Assembly: GCF_041358175.1 (NCBI RefSeq)
Contig: NZ_JBGKBE010000001.1
Coordinates: 62,001-126,000 of the forward strand
Origin: Muriicola sp041358175
Lineage (GTDB): Bacteria > Bacteroidota > Bacteroidia > Flavobacteriales > Flavobacteriaceae
Length of the DNA stretch: 64,000 nt
Direction: 5' to 3'
The translations under genes were made by a program, and so were the position numbers. Positions 54,499 through 62,788 of the stretch are shown here, one piece after another. Position 1 is the first letter of the stretch, and each line of letters begins with the position of its first letter. Under the pieces are notes generated by a model, which saw only the letters and a list, made by a program, of their open reading frames with translations, was not told where the DNA came from and made no database searches.

Positions 54499-55566
54499 TT
54501 AAACAATAGCTTTTACCACAGCTTTAGGCGCTTCTTTTTTAGAACCATCAAATCCCTGAACACCCCCTACGGTGGTGTATTTTAAGACATATCTTTTATT
54601 CGGATTGATTTTCTGATACGCGCTTTGACACATCAGGGTGGCCTCGTGGAATCCACAGAGGATGAGCTTAAGTTTACCCGGATAGGTATTAACATCTCCA
54701 ATAGCATAAATGCCGGGAATGTTCGTCTGATAGTCGAGTGAATTATTCACTTTTATAGCATTCCGCTCAATCTCCAGGCCCCAATCAGCAATCGGCCCGA
54801 GCTTGGGAGAGAGACCGAACAGGGGAATAAAATGATCTGTCTCGATATTGTAGTCACGAGTAACCCCTTTGCTTTCTTCTTGTCTCACAGTAGCCCATTC
54901 AAGCTTTTGACTTCCACCAAGCGCAACGATTTCTGCAGGGGTAATTAAAGTTACTTTGCCCTGGTTCTTCAAAACCTGTAGTTTTTCTACTGAATCGAGT
55001 GCCCCTCTGAATTCATTTCTTCGATGGACCAGAGTTACTTCTTTAGCCACATCAGAAAGGAAGATGGTCCAATCCAGTGCAGAATCACCCCCTCCTGCAA
55101 TTAAAACCTTTTTGTCTCTGTATCTCTCGGGGTCTTTGATCATATATTCCACACCCTTTTCTTCGTAATCCTCAAGCTTATCCAAAAGTGGCTTCCGGGG
55201 TTCAAAACTACCCAAACCCCCTGCGATTGCAATAATGGGTGCGTGGTGTTGGGTTCCCTTATTAGTGGTAACAATAAAGGTGCCGTCTTCCTGATGGTCG
55301 ATAGTTGTAGCCTGTTCTCCAAGTGTGAAACCGGGTTGAAATGGCTTAATTTGCTCCATAAGATTATCGATGAGCTCTCCTGCAAGAATTTCAGGAAATC
55401 CAGGAATATCGTATATGGGTTTCTTGGGATAGATTTCGGCACATTGCCCGCCAGGCTGTGGCAGGGCGTCTATAATATGGCATTTTAGTTGAAGTAAACC
55501 AGCTTCAAAAACGGCAAACAAGCCTGTAGGCCCTGCTCCGATTATCAGGATATCTGTTTTAATCAT
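54499..55566 (-). CDS. Ferredoxin-NADP reductase, thioredoxin-reductase type
   Basis: A 355-residue FAD/NAD(P)H enzyme. The N-terminal ILIIGAGPTGLFAVFEAG binds FAD, VLIAGGGDSALDW binds NADPH, and GIYAIGDVNTYPGKLKL is the FAD-closing motif. The CxxC of true thioredoxin reductase is absent (the site reads TIFLSDVAKE), as in YumC-type ferredoxin-NADP reductases. The C-terminal extension covering the FAD is also present. Operon with the 2Fe-2S ferredoxin behind it; the Nfu and Mrp genes lie upstream. Confidence 0.92.
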   Translation of the reverse strand: MIKTDILIIGAGPTGLFAVFEAGLLQLKCHIIDALPQPGGQCAEIYPKKPIYDIPGFPEILAGELIDNLMEQIKPFQPGFTLGEQATTIDHQEDGTFIVTTNKGTQHHAPIIAIAGGLGSFEPRKPLLDKLEDYEEKGVEYMIKDPERYRDKKVLIAGGGDSALDWTIFLSDVAKEVTLVHRRNEFRGALDSVEKLQVLKNQGKVTLITPAEIVALGGSQKLEWATVRQEESKGVTRDYNIETDHFIPLFGLSPKLGPIADWGLEIERNAIKVNNSLDYQTNIPGIYAIGDVNTYPGKLKLILCGFHEATLMCQSAYQKINPNKRYVLKYTTVGGVQGFDGSKKEAPKAVVKAIV

Positions 55567-55612
55567 ACTTTTTTTCTTAGTTCAAGGAAAGGAAAGTGAT
55601 TTCGACTGACAT

Positions 55613-55855
55613 TCAGTTTAAGAGATTAACTACCTGCTCGATTTGTGGGGCGTGCTTTTTAATCGTCATCTCTACTCCGCTTTTCAGCGTCATCTGATTT
55701 ACACTACAGCCCACACAATTCCCTTCGAGACGTACCTTGACCAGATTGCCGTTCTCGATGGATACAAGGGAAATATCACCTCCATCGCTTTGTAAAAAAG
55801 GCCTTATCTCATCAAGGGCTTTTTCTACTTTGATCTTAAGTTCATCAGCCGTCAT
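55613..55855 (-). CDS. nfu: NifU-type iron-sulfur scaffold domain protein
   Basis: An 80-residue stand-alone Nfu domain with the cluster-binding CVGCSVNQ pair (CxxC) and the LQSDGGDISLVSIENG segment. Nfu proteins assemble or carry 4Fe-4S clusters to target enzymes. Two bases after the mrp gene, so both belong to one operon for Fe-S cluster handling, ahead of the ferredoxin reductase. Confidence 0.94.
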   Translation of the reverse strand: MTADELKIKVEKALDEIRPFLQSDGGDISLVSIENGNLVKVRLEGNCVGCSVNQMTLKSGVEMTIKKHAPQIEQVVNLLN

Positions 55856-55857
55856 TA

Positions 55858-56997
55858 TTATTTCTTTTTAACGGCAGAACAACCTGCCATTGTAGTTATT
55901 TTAATAGCTTCCGTAGGAGGCATGCTTTTATTTCTCCTCACAAGTTCCTGCACTGAGTTTCTGGTGATTTCTTCAAAAGAAGATTCCATTGGTGTAGAGG
56001 TTTGCAGGGCTGCTGGCCTTCCAACATCTCCTGCTTCACGAATACTCTGTACCAGAGGCAGGGCCCCTAAAAACGGCACCTCCATATCTTCCGCCAGATT
56101 TTTTGCCCCGTCCTTTCCAAAGATATAATACTTGTTTTCGGGAAGTTCTGCAGGCGTGAAATACGCCATATTCTCAACGATCCCCAGTACAGGTACGTTG
56201 ATTGCTTCCTGCTGGAACATGGCTACCCCTTTCCTGGCATCGGCAAGGGCGATCTCTTGTGGAGTACTCACCACTATTGCTCCTGTTACGGGCAAAGCCT
56301 GCATTATACTAAGATGAATATCCCCGGTCCCCGGAGGCAGATCAATAAGAAGGAAATCCAATTCGCCCCAATGTGCATCAAAGATCATCTGATTGAGCGC
56401 TTTGGCAGCCATGGGGCCTCTCCAGATAACAGCCTGATTGGGCTGGGTAAAAAATCCGATGGACAAAATCTTTACCCCGTAATTCTCAATAGGTGCCATT
56501 TTCGACTTCCCTTCCACCTCAACGGCCAGTGGTTTTTGTGAGGCCACATCAAACATGATGGGGATAGAGGGACCATAAATATCAGCATCCAGTATCCCTA
56601 CATTGAATCCCATTTTAGCCAGTGTGGCGGCGAGATTGGCTGTGACAGTAGATTTTCCAACACCTCCTTTACCGGAGGCAACTGCTATGATATTATTTAT
56701 ACCGGGAATGGGCTTCCCTTTAATTTCATTGGCCTTGGGTGTGGCCGGGGCATCCACTTTAAGGTTAACAGTGATCTTCGCCTTTTCGTAAACCTCCCTG
56801 TGAATTGCCTGCAAGATTGAAACCTCCGTTTTCTTTTTGGCCTGAAGACTGGGATTTTTAATAATGATATCCACCACAACCTCATCTCCAAAAGTCTGAA
56901 TATTCTTTACCGCCCCGCTTTCGACCATATTCTGTCCTTCTCCTGGTACTGAAATAGTCTGCAGTGCTTTTAAAATGTCTTTTTTATCTAGTTTCAT
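55858..56997 (-). CDS. mrp: Mrp/ApbC/NBP35-family P-loop ATPase, iron-sulfur cluster carrier
   Basis: About 379 residues from the ATG at 56997; an ATG 21 bases upstream is possible but would add only MKRGFKR. An N-terminal MIP18-like domain (about 1-95) precedes the P-loop domain with the deviant Walker A VASGKGGVGKSTVTANLA and later LLIDLPPGTGDIHLS. The CxxC of many NBP35/Mrp proteins is not evident near the C-terminus (MAGCSAVKKK keeps a single Cys). Mrp proteins deliver Fe-S clusters. A perfect -7 core TATCTTTG lies upstream. Confidence 0.9.
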   Translation of the reverse strand: MKLDKKDILKALQTISVPGEGQNMVESGAVKNIQTFGDEVVVDIIIKNPSLQAKKKTEVSILQAIHREVYEKAKITVNLKVDAPATPKANEIKGKPIPGINNIIAVASGKGGVGKSTVTANLAATLAKMGFNVGILDADIYGPSIPIMFDVASQKPLAVEVEGKSKMAPIENYGVKILSIGFFTQPNQAVIWRGPMAAKALNQMIFDAHWGELDFLLIDLPPGTGDIHLSIMQALPVTGAIVVSTPQEIALADARKGVAMFQQEAINVPVLGIVENMAYFTPAELPENKYYIFGKDGAKNLAEDMEVPFLGALPLVQSIREAGDVGRPAALQTSTPMESSFEEITRNSVQELVRRNKSMPPTEAIKITTMAGCSAVKKK

Positions 56998-57038
56998 CCT
57001 TTTAAAACCCCTCTTCAATGTATAATCATTCTAAACAA

Positions 57039-57046
57039 CAAAGATA
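57039..57046 (-). promoter_or_regulatory. -7 promoter core of the mrp-nfu operon
   Basis: TATCTTTG, exact match to TANNTTTG, on the minus strand 42 bases before the mrp ATG. A clear -33 motif is not seen. Confidence 0.55.
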
Positions 57047-57142
57047 GGGCTTAGTACTGAGATTTGGAAAGAACTGAATGGAAATGACTTATAGCGAAAT
57101 ACCGCTTTTTTATAATGATTTTTAAACCGGTTTCGATCCTGT

Positions 57143-57487
57143 CTATTGGGGTTCTCCGAGTTCCTTCATAGGATCCCAGAAATGTTTGTCAAAATCCTGA
57201 ATCTGATCATCTACAACGACGAGACCTTCATTCTCCAGCAATTGCTGCATGAGGTTGGTACCGCCGAAATGATGTTTCCCGGTGAGGAGTCCTACTCTAT
57301 TCACCACGCGATGTGCCGGTATATCTTCCCTGTCTACCACATTGTTCATAGCCCAACCCACCATTCTCGCACTTCGGGCAGCTCCCAGATACCTGGCAAT
57401 GGCACCATAAGATGTCACCTTTCCATAGGGTACCTGCCTTACCAGTTCGTATACGCGGCTAAAGAAGTCGGTAGCTTTTTTATCCAT
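57143..57487 (-). CDS. Alkyltransferase-like (ATL) protein, MGMT family without active-site Cys
   Basis: About 114 residues. The fold is that of the C-terminal domain of O6-alkylguanine-DNA methyltransferase (VPYGKVTSYGAIARYLG, then ARMVGWAMN), but the reactive PCHRV motif reads PAHRV, so it cannot take up an alkyl group. ATL proteins bind and flip O6-alkylguanine and hand it to nucleotide excision repair. The ATG at 57487 is used; a GTG two codons earlier lies within the end of the LysE gene, which overlaps it. Confidence 0.9.
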   Translation of the reverse strand: MDKKATDFFSRVYELVRQVPYGKVTSYGAIARYLGAARSARMVGWAMNNVVDREDIPAHRVVNRVGLLTGKHHFGGTNLMQQLLENEGLVVVDDQIQDFDKHFWDPMKELGEPQ

Positions 57488-58118
57488 GATCACTGTTGTA
57501 TAACCTGATTAGGGTAATTAAAAGTAAAATCACCATCAGGCCACTCAGGATATAGTTTGAATTTCTGGAAAAGGTCTTATTCTTCAATTCCAGTTTATTA
57601 AAATAAAAGGTGTAAAGATAGAGTACAGTGAAGGTTCCCATTCCGGCAGAAAGTACAAAGGTGGCAATATCCCAAACCTCAAATTTAATCCATCCAGAGG
57701 CATTCCACATCACATTGAGTCCGCTGTAATAAGGTATCGTCAGTAAATTCAAAGCAGCCAAAAGCATCCCTTTAAAAAAGCTGTTCTTTTTGCTTATTTT
57801 TTCTATACGGATCTTCTTGGGCTTAAACCGTTTGGCCATAATGAAGAAGTAAATAGCAAAAAAAGCAAAGATCCCAACAGCTATCTTCATCAACAGATCG
57901 ATGATTTCCGGGTTATTGTAAAGGAACTTGGAGATCAGCACAGCGATATAGGCCTGCATCATGATCATCGTTGATACCCCGAGGCTAAAAATGATCCCGT
58001 TATTCTTCCCCTTTTCCACACTCGTTTTAGCTGCATTCATGTTAAGCAGGCCCGGTGGGACTGTCGCCATAAAAGCTGCAGAAAAAGTGACAAAGAATAA
58101 TATTAGGAGATGGGTCAT
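57480..58118 (-). CDS. LysE/RhtB-family exporter
   Basis: A 212-residue membrane protein with about six helices. The N-terminal FMATVPPGLLNMNAAKTSVEKGKNNG segment, with its Pro-Pro-Gly and Asn, is characteristic of LysE-type amino-acid or small-molecule exporters. Substrate unknown. It overlaps trmB by four bases and the ATL gene by eight bases, so all three are transcribed together. Confidence 0.85.
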   Translation of the reverse strand: MTHLLILFFVTFSAAFMATVPPGLLNMNAAKTSVEKGKNNGIIFSLGVSTMIMMQAYIAVLISKFLYNNPEIIDLLMKIAVGIFAFFAIYFFIMAKRFKPKKIRIEKISKKNSFFKGMLLAALNLLTIPYYSGLNVMWNASGWIKFEVWDIATFVLSAGMGTFTVLYLYTFYFNKLELKNKTFSRNSNYILSGLMVILLLITLIRLYNSDHG

Positions 58119-58792
58119 AAAGCAGGCATCCTGAATTTTAAATAGGTGATGGGTTTCCCCAGCTCAAGATACTGATTTTCGTAAAAGGTTTGAATTTCCA
58201 GAACTTCCTTCGGACTCCCCTCGTTTTTGTATACATCGTGATTGGAATACATAATTTCCATATTCATGGCCTGGAGTATCCCCAGGGTATAACCATGCAT
58301 GAATTCACTGTCGGTCTTCAGATGTACCAGCCCGTTCTCCTGTAAGACCAGGGAATACTTTTTTAAGAATTCGAGATTTGTCAGCCTGTGTTTTGTTCTT
58401 TTAAACTTAATCTGCGGATCGGGAAATGTGATCCATATCTCAGATACTTCTCCCCGGGCGAATAAGTCATCGATTAAACTGATCTGCGATCTGATAAAAA
58501 TGACGTTTGTAAGAGATTCCTCCAATGCCGTTTTAGCCCCCCTCCATAGGCGGGCGCCTTTTATGTCGATCCCGATATAATTAATTTCGGGATGCATCCT
58601 TGCGAGGCCTATTGTATATTCCCCCTTCCCGCAGCCGAGTTCCACCACCAGAGGGTTATGGTTACCGAAAACCTCAGCCCAGTTTCCTTTATGGGGAAAC
58701 ACGCCCTTAAGGACTTCATCCCGCAAGGGCTGAAACACATTGGGAAAGGATTCGTTTTCTTTAAATCTTTTGAGTTTATTCTTGCTCCCCAC
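58115..58792 (-). CDS. trmB: tRNA (guanine46-N7)-methyltransferase
   Basis: A 225-residue methyltransferase that makes m7G46 in the tRNA variable loop. VVELGCGKGEYTIGLA binds S-adenosylmethionine, GIDIKGARLWRGAK follows, and ITFPDPQIKFKRTKHRLT is the active-site block. The start is a GTG; the resulting MGSKNKLKRF N-terminus is the usual one in flavobacteria, and no upstream ATG exists. First gene of trmB-lysE-atl, with a perfect -7 core just upstream. Confidence 0.96.
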   Translation of the reverse strand: MGSKNKLKRFKENESFPNVFQPLRDEVLKGVFPHKGNWAEVFGNHNPLVVELGCGKGEYTIGLARMHPEINYIGIDIKGARLWRGAKTALEESLTNVIFIRSQISLIDDLFARGEVSEIWITFPDPQIKFKRTKHRLTNLEFLKKYSLVLQENGLVHLKTDSEFMHGYTLGILQAMNMEIMYSNHDVYKNEGSPKEVLEIQTFYENQYLELGKPITYLKFRMPAL

Positions 58793-58814
58793 AAAATACC
58801 TGTATTGATTTTTA

Positions 58815-58822
58815 CAAAACTA
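58815..58822 (-). promoter_or_regulatory. -7 promoter core of trmB
   Basis: TAGTTTTG, exact TANNTTTG match, 23 bases before the GTG start of trmB on the minus strand. Confidence 0.5.
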
Positions 58823-58847
58823 CGTATTTCGAAAAAGGCTGCTTGAA

Positions 58848-59906
58848 CTATTCACGGGATTTCTTTGTTTTTTCAAGAGTGAATGAAAATTCAGACCCTA
58901 CATCGACGGCACTTTCCACATAGATTTTTTCCCCATGTGCCTCAATAATATGCTTTACGATGGCCAGACCCAGCCCGGAACCTCCTTCTTTCCGGCTTCC
59001 ACTTTTGTCGATCCGGTAAAATCGCTCAAAAATGCGGGGCAAGTGGCTTTCCGGAATACCTTCGCCATTATCCGTAACTCTTACAATCACTTTGTTTTTA
59101 ATGAGGTCTTCCACACTCACCTCCGTAGTCCCATCGGAGTGTCCGTATTTAATAGAATTGACGATGAGATTTGTTATCACCTGCTGAAGCTTTTCCCTGT
59201 CACCCCGCACAAAAATCGGTTGCTTGTAATCCATATCGAAGGTTAAGCTGATATTTTTTTTTGCCGCCTTCATTTCGAGTAGTTCAAAGACATTGTTGAT
59301 TAATTCAATAATATCAAAGGTGTCTATATCCAGACTGAGCTCTCCGGCTTCTAATTTTGTGATAAGATCGAGGTCTTTTACAATATAAATAAGCCTTTCT
59401 ACTCCTTTACTGGCTCTTAGAAGGTATTTTTTGCGAATTTTTTTGTCTTCCATTGCCCCTTCAAGCAGGGTAAGAATGTATCCCTGTACTGTGAACAGTG
59501 GCGTCTTCAGCTCATGCGAAACATTCCCCAGAAAATCCTTTCTGTAGGCTTCCCTGATTTTCAGCGTATCTATTTCAATTCTCTTATCCTTGGCAAATTT
59601 TTCAATTTCCTCAGTAAGAGTTGCCATATCAGTAGTGATAGGACCCATGGCTAATGATGAGGATTCGAGCAATGAAACATCATCATATATCTTTTTTATC
59701 CTTCGATAGATAAATTTCTCAACCCTAAATTGAATGACAAGAAAAGAAACTCCAAAGATCAGGAAGATCGCAATGACCAGAACTGGCCAGTACTTCCAGA
59801 GAGAAAAAAAGTAAAATAGTGTAAGAGCTAGAAGCAGGAGAAAAATGGAAATGTAAAATGAAGACCTCAGGGCAAACTTATAGGATTTCCTCAGTTTTAT
59901 GGCCAT
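58848..59906 (-). CDS. Sensor histidine kinase, PhoR-like
   Basis: A 352-residue membrane kinase with two N-terminal helices (about 14-33 and 38-58) and almost no periplasmic loop. The dimerisation domain has the phospho-acceptor H131 in NVSHELKTPL; the ATPase domain shows NLIVNSIKYG (N box), RVTDNGEGIP (G1), IFERFYRID (F box) and GGSGLGLAIVKHI (G2). Its start codon overlaps the response regulator stop by one base (TAATG), so the two form a coupled pair. The missing sensor loop suggests it detects membrane or intracellular state or an accessory protein; the signal is unknown. Confidence 0.93.
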   Translation of the reverse strand: MAIKLRKSYKFALRSSFYISIFLLLLALTLFYFFSLWKYWPVLVIAIFLIFGVSFLVIQFRVEKFIYRRIKKIYDDVSLLESSSLAMGPITTDMATLTEEIEKFAKDKRIEIDTLKIREAYRKDFLGNVSHELKTPLFTVQGYILTLLEGAMEDKKIRKKYLLRASKGVERLIYIVKDLDLITKLEAGELSLDIDTFDIIELINNVFELLEMKAAKKNISLTFDMDYKQPIFVRGDREKLQQVITNLIVNSIKYGHSDGTTEVSVEDLIKNKVIVRVTDNGEGIPESHLPRIFERFYRIDKSGSRKEGGSGLGLAIVKHIIEAHGEKIYVESAVDVGSEFSFTLEKTKKSRE

Positions 59907-60592
59907 TATAATACAAACTTATAGCCTACTCCTTTGACCGTTTTAAAGTGATGGTCTCCGATTTTTTCTCTTAATTTTCGAATATGTACGTCTATAGTGC
60001 GGCCGCCAACCACCACTTCCTGCCCCCAAACTTTGTCTAAAATAACTTCTCTCTTAAAAACCTTATCAGGTTTGGAAGTAAGCAGGGATAGTAATTCGAA
60101 TTCTTTACGGGGTAATATAATTTCTTTCCCATCATTCACCACCTTATACTCTTCCCTGTTTATAACGATTTTTCCAACCTTTTTAATCTCAGGCTGTGGA
60201 TCATCTTTTTCCTTTAATCTTCTCAATAACGATTTTACTTTGCTGACGAGCACCTTTGGTTTAATAGGTTTTGTGATATAATCGTCGGCCCCAGCGTCAA
60301 AACCTGCAACTTGCGAATAATCTTCTCCCCTCGCGGTAAGAAAAGTTATAATGGTATCCTGAAGTCCATCCGTATTGCGTATTTTTTCGCATGCCTCAAT
60401 CCCGTCCATTTCGGGCATCATCACATCCAGGATAATGAGGTGAGGCTTCTTTTTCTTCGCCTTTTCTACCCCTTCAACCCCATTTTTAGCTGTTGATACC
60501 TGATAGCCTTCAGATGACAAATTGTATTTTAGTATCTCCAGGATATCTGGCTCATCATCAACCAGAAGGATGCGAATATCTTGCTTCTTCAT
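59906..60592 (-). CDS. OmpR/PhoB-type response regulator
   Basis: About 228 residues from the ATG at 60592; codons upstream of it encode a hydrophobic stretch foreign to the family. Receiver domain: Asp12/Asp13 in LLVDDEPD, phospho-acceptor Asp56 in LIILDVMMPEMDG, then FLTARGED and DDYITKPIKP with the conserved Lys. The C-terminal winged helix (about 130-228) contains LPRKEFELLSLL and VVGGRTIDVHIRKLREKIG. Paired with the PhoR-like kinase. Target genes unknown. Confidence 0.95.
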   Translation of the reverse strand: MKKQDIRILLVDDEPDILEILKYNLSSEGYQVSTAKNGVEGVEKAKKKKPHLIILDVMMPEMDGIEACEKIRNTDGLQDTIITFLTARGEDYSQVAGFDAGADDYITKPIKPKVLVSKVKSLLRRLKEKDDPQPEIKKVGKIVINREEYKVVNDGKEIILPRKEFELLSLLTSKPDKVFKREVILDKVWGQEVVVGGRTIDVHIRKLREKIGDHHFKTVKGVGYKFVL

Positions 60593-60617
60593 TAATTCCA
60601 AGTTTATGGATCCAATC

Positions 60618-60625
60618 AAAAATAT
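60618..60625 (-). promoter_or_regulatory. -7 promoter core of the two-component operon
   Basis: TATTTTTG, exact TANNTTTG match, 26 bases before the response regulator ATG on the minus strand. The region is AT-rich, so chance matches are likelier here. Confidence 0.42.
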
Positions 60626-60856
60626 AAATAAAAAACACACCCTAAAGATTCATCTGTTCGAAATGTTGATCATAACAATTTTATAACATAGAATAGGTGT
60701 AGAACTGCAAAGGCCCGGAGGAGGTATTGAACAGAAATTATGTCAAAATTGACTTCATATTGGTATGATTAATGATATACAAGGGAATAAAGGTGCATTT
60801 CATCGAATTTCTTAGTTAGAATAAGCCTTGTGACAATAATGGAATCTCAAAATAAG

Positions 60857-60864
60857 TATATTTG
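60857..60864 (+). promoter_or_regulatory. -7 promoter core of the first T9SS sorting-domain gene
   Basis: TATATTTG, exact TANNTTTG match, 27 bases before the ATG at 60891. Confidence 0.48.
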
Positions 60865-60890
60865 TTCTGTACCTATGTAACCCCCTCAGT

Positions 60891-61202
60891 ATGAAGCACT
60901 TTTACCTACTAGCTTTTTTATTGGTTTTTTCTGCCGGGCTTGCTCAGGACAAGCCTTCAAATCCGGGTGAAATTGCGGGATTCAATCTCTATCCCAATCC
61001 TGTCACTAATGGCAAGATTTATATTGAAACCAAAGCTAATGCACCTAAAAAAATACTCATCTTTGATGTATTGGGTACTCGGGTAATCGAAACGACTATT
61101 TTAGGGAAAGAATTGAATTTGTCAGACCTCGACTCAGGTGTGTATGTTCTCCGGGTACAGGAAAAGAATAAGACCGCTACCCGAAAATTGATCATCAAAT
61201 AG
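60891..61202 (+). CDS. Short protein made of a signal peptide and a T9SS type A sorting domain, copy 1
   Basis: 103 residues: signal peptide (about 1-19, ending GLAQ), a 10-15-residue spacer, then a type IX secretion sorting domain (about 30-103) with FNLYPNPVTNGKIYIE, KILIFDVLGTRV, SGVYVLRVQE and the terminal Lys-rich KTATRKLIIK. There is no cargo domain. In the T9SS the C-terminal domain directs passage through the outer membrane and is removed, so little would remain of this protein. It resembles the next gene, about 190 bases downstream. Confidence 0.9.
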   Translation: MKHFYLLAFLLVFSAGLAQDKPSNPGEIAGFNLYPNPVTNGKIYIETKANAPKKILIFDVLGTRVIETTILGKELNLSDLDSGVYVLRVQEKNKTATRKLIIK

Positions 61203-61255
61203 CAATATCCCCCTGATTTTAATCAACTTAAGACGATCCAGAATTTAATTGCCAG

Positions 61256-61282
61256 GTCGATAAAATGATCTTTTTTATCGAC
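61256..61282. repeat. 10-bp inverted repeat between the two T9SS genes
   Basis: GTCGATAAAA and TTTTATCGAC pair across a seven-base loop, 54 bases after the first T9SS gene. No run of T follows the stem on the plus strand, so it is not a standard terminator; it may be a processing or weak termination hairpin. Confidence 0.45.
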
Positions 61283-61360
61283 GAAATGCTTCGCGATAAT
61301 TTTTCACCTACAATTTCCTCTGATTCACAACAATTTGTAGGGTCAGTGGGGGTCTTTAGG

Positions 61361-61368
61361 TATCTTTA
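61361..61368 (+). promoter_or_regulatory. Candidate -7 core of the second T9SS sorting-domain gene
   Basis: TATCTTTA, one mismatch from TANNTTTG, 24 bases before the ATG at 61393. TTTG at 61334-61337, 23 bases upstream, may be the -33 element. The decamer TCTTTAGGTA is repeated in tandem (61353-61372) over this site. Confidence 0.4.
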
Positions 61369-61392
61369 GGTATTGATCCCAAATCAATATTG

Positions 61393-61716
61393 ATGAAAAT
61401 ACTCTACTTAACCGCTTTCCTTTTGGTTTCCCTATGGAGTTATGGCCAGGAAAAACCTAAGGCTGAAACTGGTCCGTCCCAGGAAATCCCCAATTTCAAA
61501 TTATATCCGAATCCTGCCTACAGTGATGTGGTGTATATTTCATCCGATTACAATGACACCAAGATCATAACCGTTTACGACGTGCTTGGAGAAGTTGTAC
61601 TCAGGGATCGTATCTCCACCAATTCCCTGAATATTTCCCGCTTGGTTCCCGGGGTTTACGTTTTACAAGTAAAGGAGAGGCATAAATCCATGACAAGGAA
61701 GCTGGTGGTTAAGTAG
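61393..61716 (+). CDS. Short protein made of a signal peptide and a T9SS type A sorting domain, copy 2
   Basis: 107 residues from the ATG at 61393 (a TTG directly before it is unlikely to be used). Signal peptide about 1-18 (ending SYGQ), a short spacer, then the sorting domain with FKLYPNPAYSDVVYIS, ITVYDVLGEVVL, PGVYVLQVKE and terminal MTRKLVVK. Clearly a diverged duplicate of copy 1, with its own candidate promoter. No cargo domain. Confidence 0.9.
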   Translation: MKILYLTAFLLVSLWSYGQEKPKAETGPSQEIPNFKLYPNPAYSDVVYISSDYNDTKIITVYDVLGEVVLRDRISTNSLNISRLVPGVYVLQVKERHKSMTRKLVVK

Positions 61717-61794
61717 CAATCATACTCCAGTCTCATTTTATACTCGTCGCTCACAGGCTTATTATTTACTACTTTTGGCGAAGCATAGCACGCC

Positions 61795-62772
61795 ATGGAC
61801 CCCAACAGGATTTTCACTATTAAGAACAAGCAGGAATTCGATGCGACAGCCATTTCAGTTTTCCAATATCAATACCTGAATAATCCCGTCTACAGAGAGT
61901 TTTGCCGGCATGTTGGCAAAGATCCGGGTGTGATTAATACCCCCTCAGACATACCATTTTTACCCATAGAATTCTTCAGAAAAAAGCAGCTAAGTTGTTC
62001 TTTTGCCAGGCCTGAGATAGTTTTTACCAGTAGTGGTACTACATCTTCACTCCCCAGCACACATCTAATCACCGATCTGAACCTTTACAAACAGAGTTTT
62101 CGCAAAGGATTTGAACTTTTTTACGGAGATCCGAAAGATTATTGTATTCTGGCCTTACTCCCTTCCTATCTGGAACGATCTGGCTCTTCCCTTGTTTATA
62201 TGGTGCAGGATCTGATCAAGCTAGGTAGCCATCCCCAAAGTGGATTCTACCTTAAAAATCTGCCCACTCTGGCAAACCATCTCAGAAAACTGGACGATGA
62301 AAGCACTAAAACCCTCTTAATAGGAGTGTCATTTGCACTTTTGGATCTGGCCGAACAACATCCAATGGAACTGAAGAATACCATAATTATGGAAACCGGA
62401 GGAATGAAAGGGCAGCGGAAAGAACTGATTCGGGAAGATCTTCACAGACATATCAGGCAGGCGTTCGGGCTAAAGTCAGTTCATTCCGAATACGGGATGA
62501 CAGAGCTTCTTTCCCAGGCGTATTCAAAAGGCGAAGGGGTGTTTTATTCCCCTCCCTGGATGGAAGTTTTTATCCGTGACACCGAAGATCCGTTAAGTCT
62601 TATGGAAGCAGGGAGAACCGGTGGAGTCAATATAATTGATCTTGCCAATCTGTATTCATGTTCTTTTATCGCTACCCAGGATCTGGGACGACTATGTCCC
62701 GGGGGAGGTTTTGAAATTCTTGGTCGATTTGATAACGCCGACATCCGGGGATGCAACCTGATGGTCTTGTAA
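61795..62772 (+). CDS. LuxE/PaaK-like acyl-protein synthetase family protein
   Basis: A 325-residue member of the adenylate-forming LuxE family, which activates acyl groups with ATP and transfers them to a protein thiol. The AMP/phosphate-binding motif is FTSSGTTSSLPS near residue 82, followed by CILALLPSYLERSGSSLVYM and SEYGMTELLSQAYS near 226. No luxC, luxD or luciferase genes are near, so bioluminescence is not implied; such stand-alone genes are common in Bacteroidetes and their role is unknown. It ends 16 bases from the end of tyrS on the other strand. Confidence 0.87.
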   Translation: MDPNRIFTIKNKQEFDATAISVFQYQYLNNPVYREFCRHVGKDPGVINTPSDIPFLPIEFFRKKQLSCSFARPEIVFTSSGTTSSLPSTHLITDLNLYKQSFRKGFELFYGDPKDYCILALLPSYLERSGSSLVYMVQDLIKLGSHPQSGFYLKNLPTLANHLRKLDDESTKTLLIGVSFALLDLAEQHPMELKNTIIMETGGMKGQRKELIREDLHRHIRQAFGLKSVHSEYGMTELLSQAYSKGEGVFYSPPWMEVFIRDTEDPLSLMEAGRTGGVNIIDLANLYSCSFIATQDLGRLCPGGGFEILGRFDNADIRGCNLMVL

Positions 62773-62788
62773 GCTCAATTTCTGAATT

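Noticed and set aside
54499..55566. Thioredoxin reductase
   Set aside because: The redox-active CxxC is missing and the neighbour is a 2Fe-2S ferredoxin; ferredoxin-NADP reductase fits better.
61256..61282. Inverted repeat as a Rho-independent terminator
   Set aside because: No T-run follows the stem on the plus strand; kept only as a hairpin.
61795..62772. Bioluminescence function from LuxE similarity
   Set aside because: No luxCDAB genes nearby, and stand-alone LuxE-like proteins are common in non-luminous Bacteroidetes.
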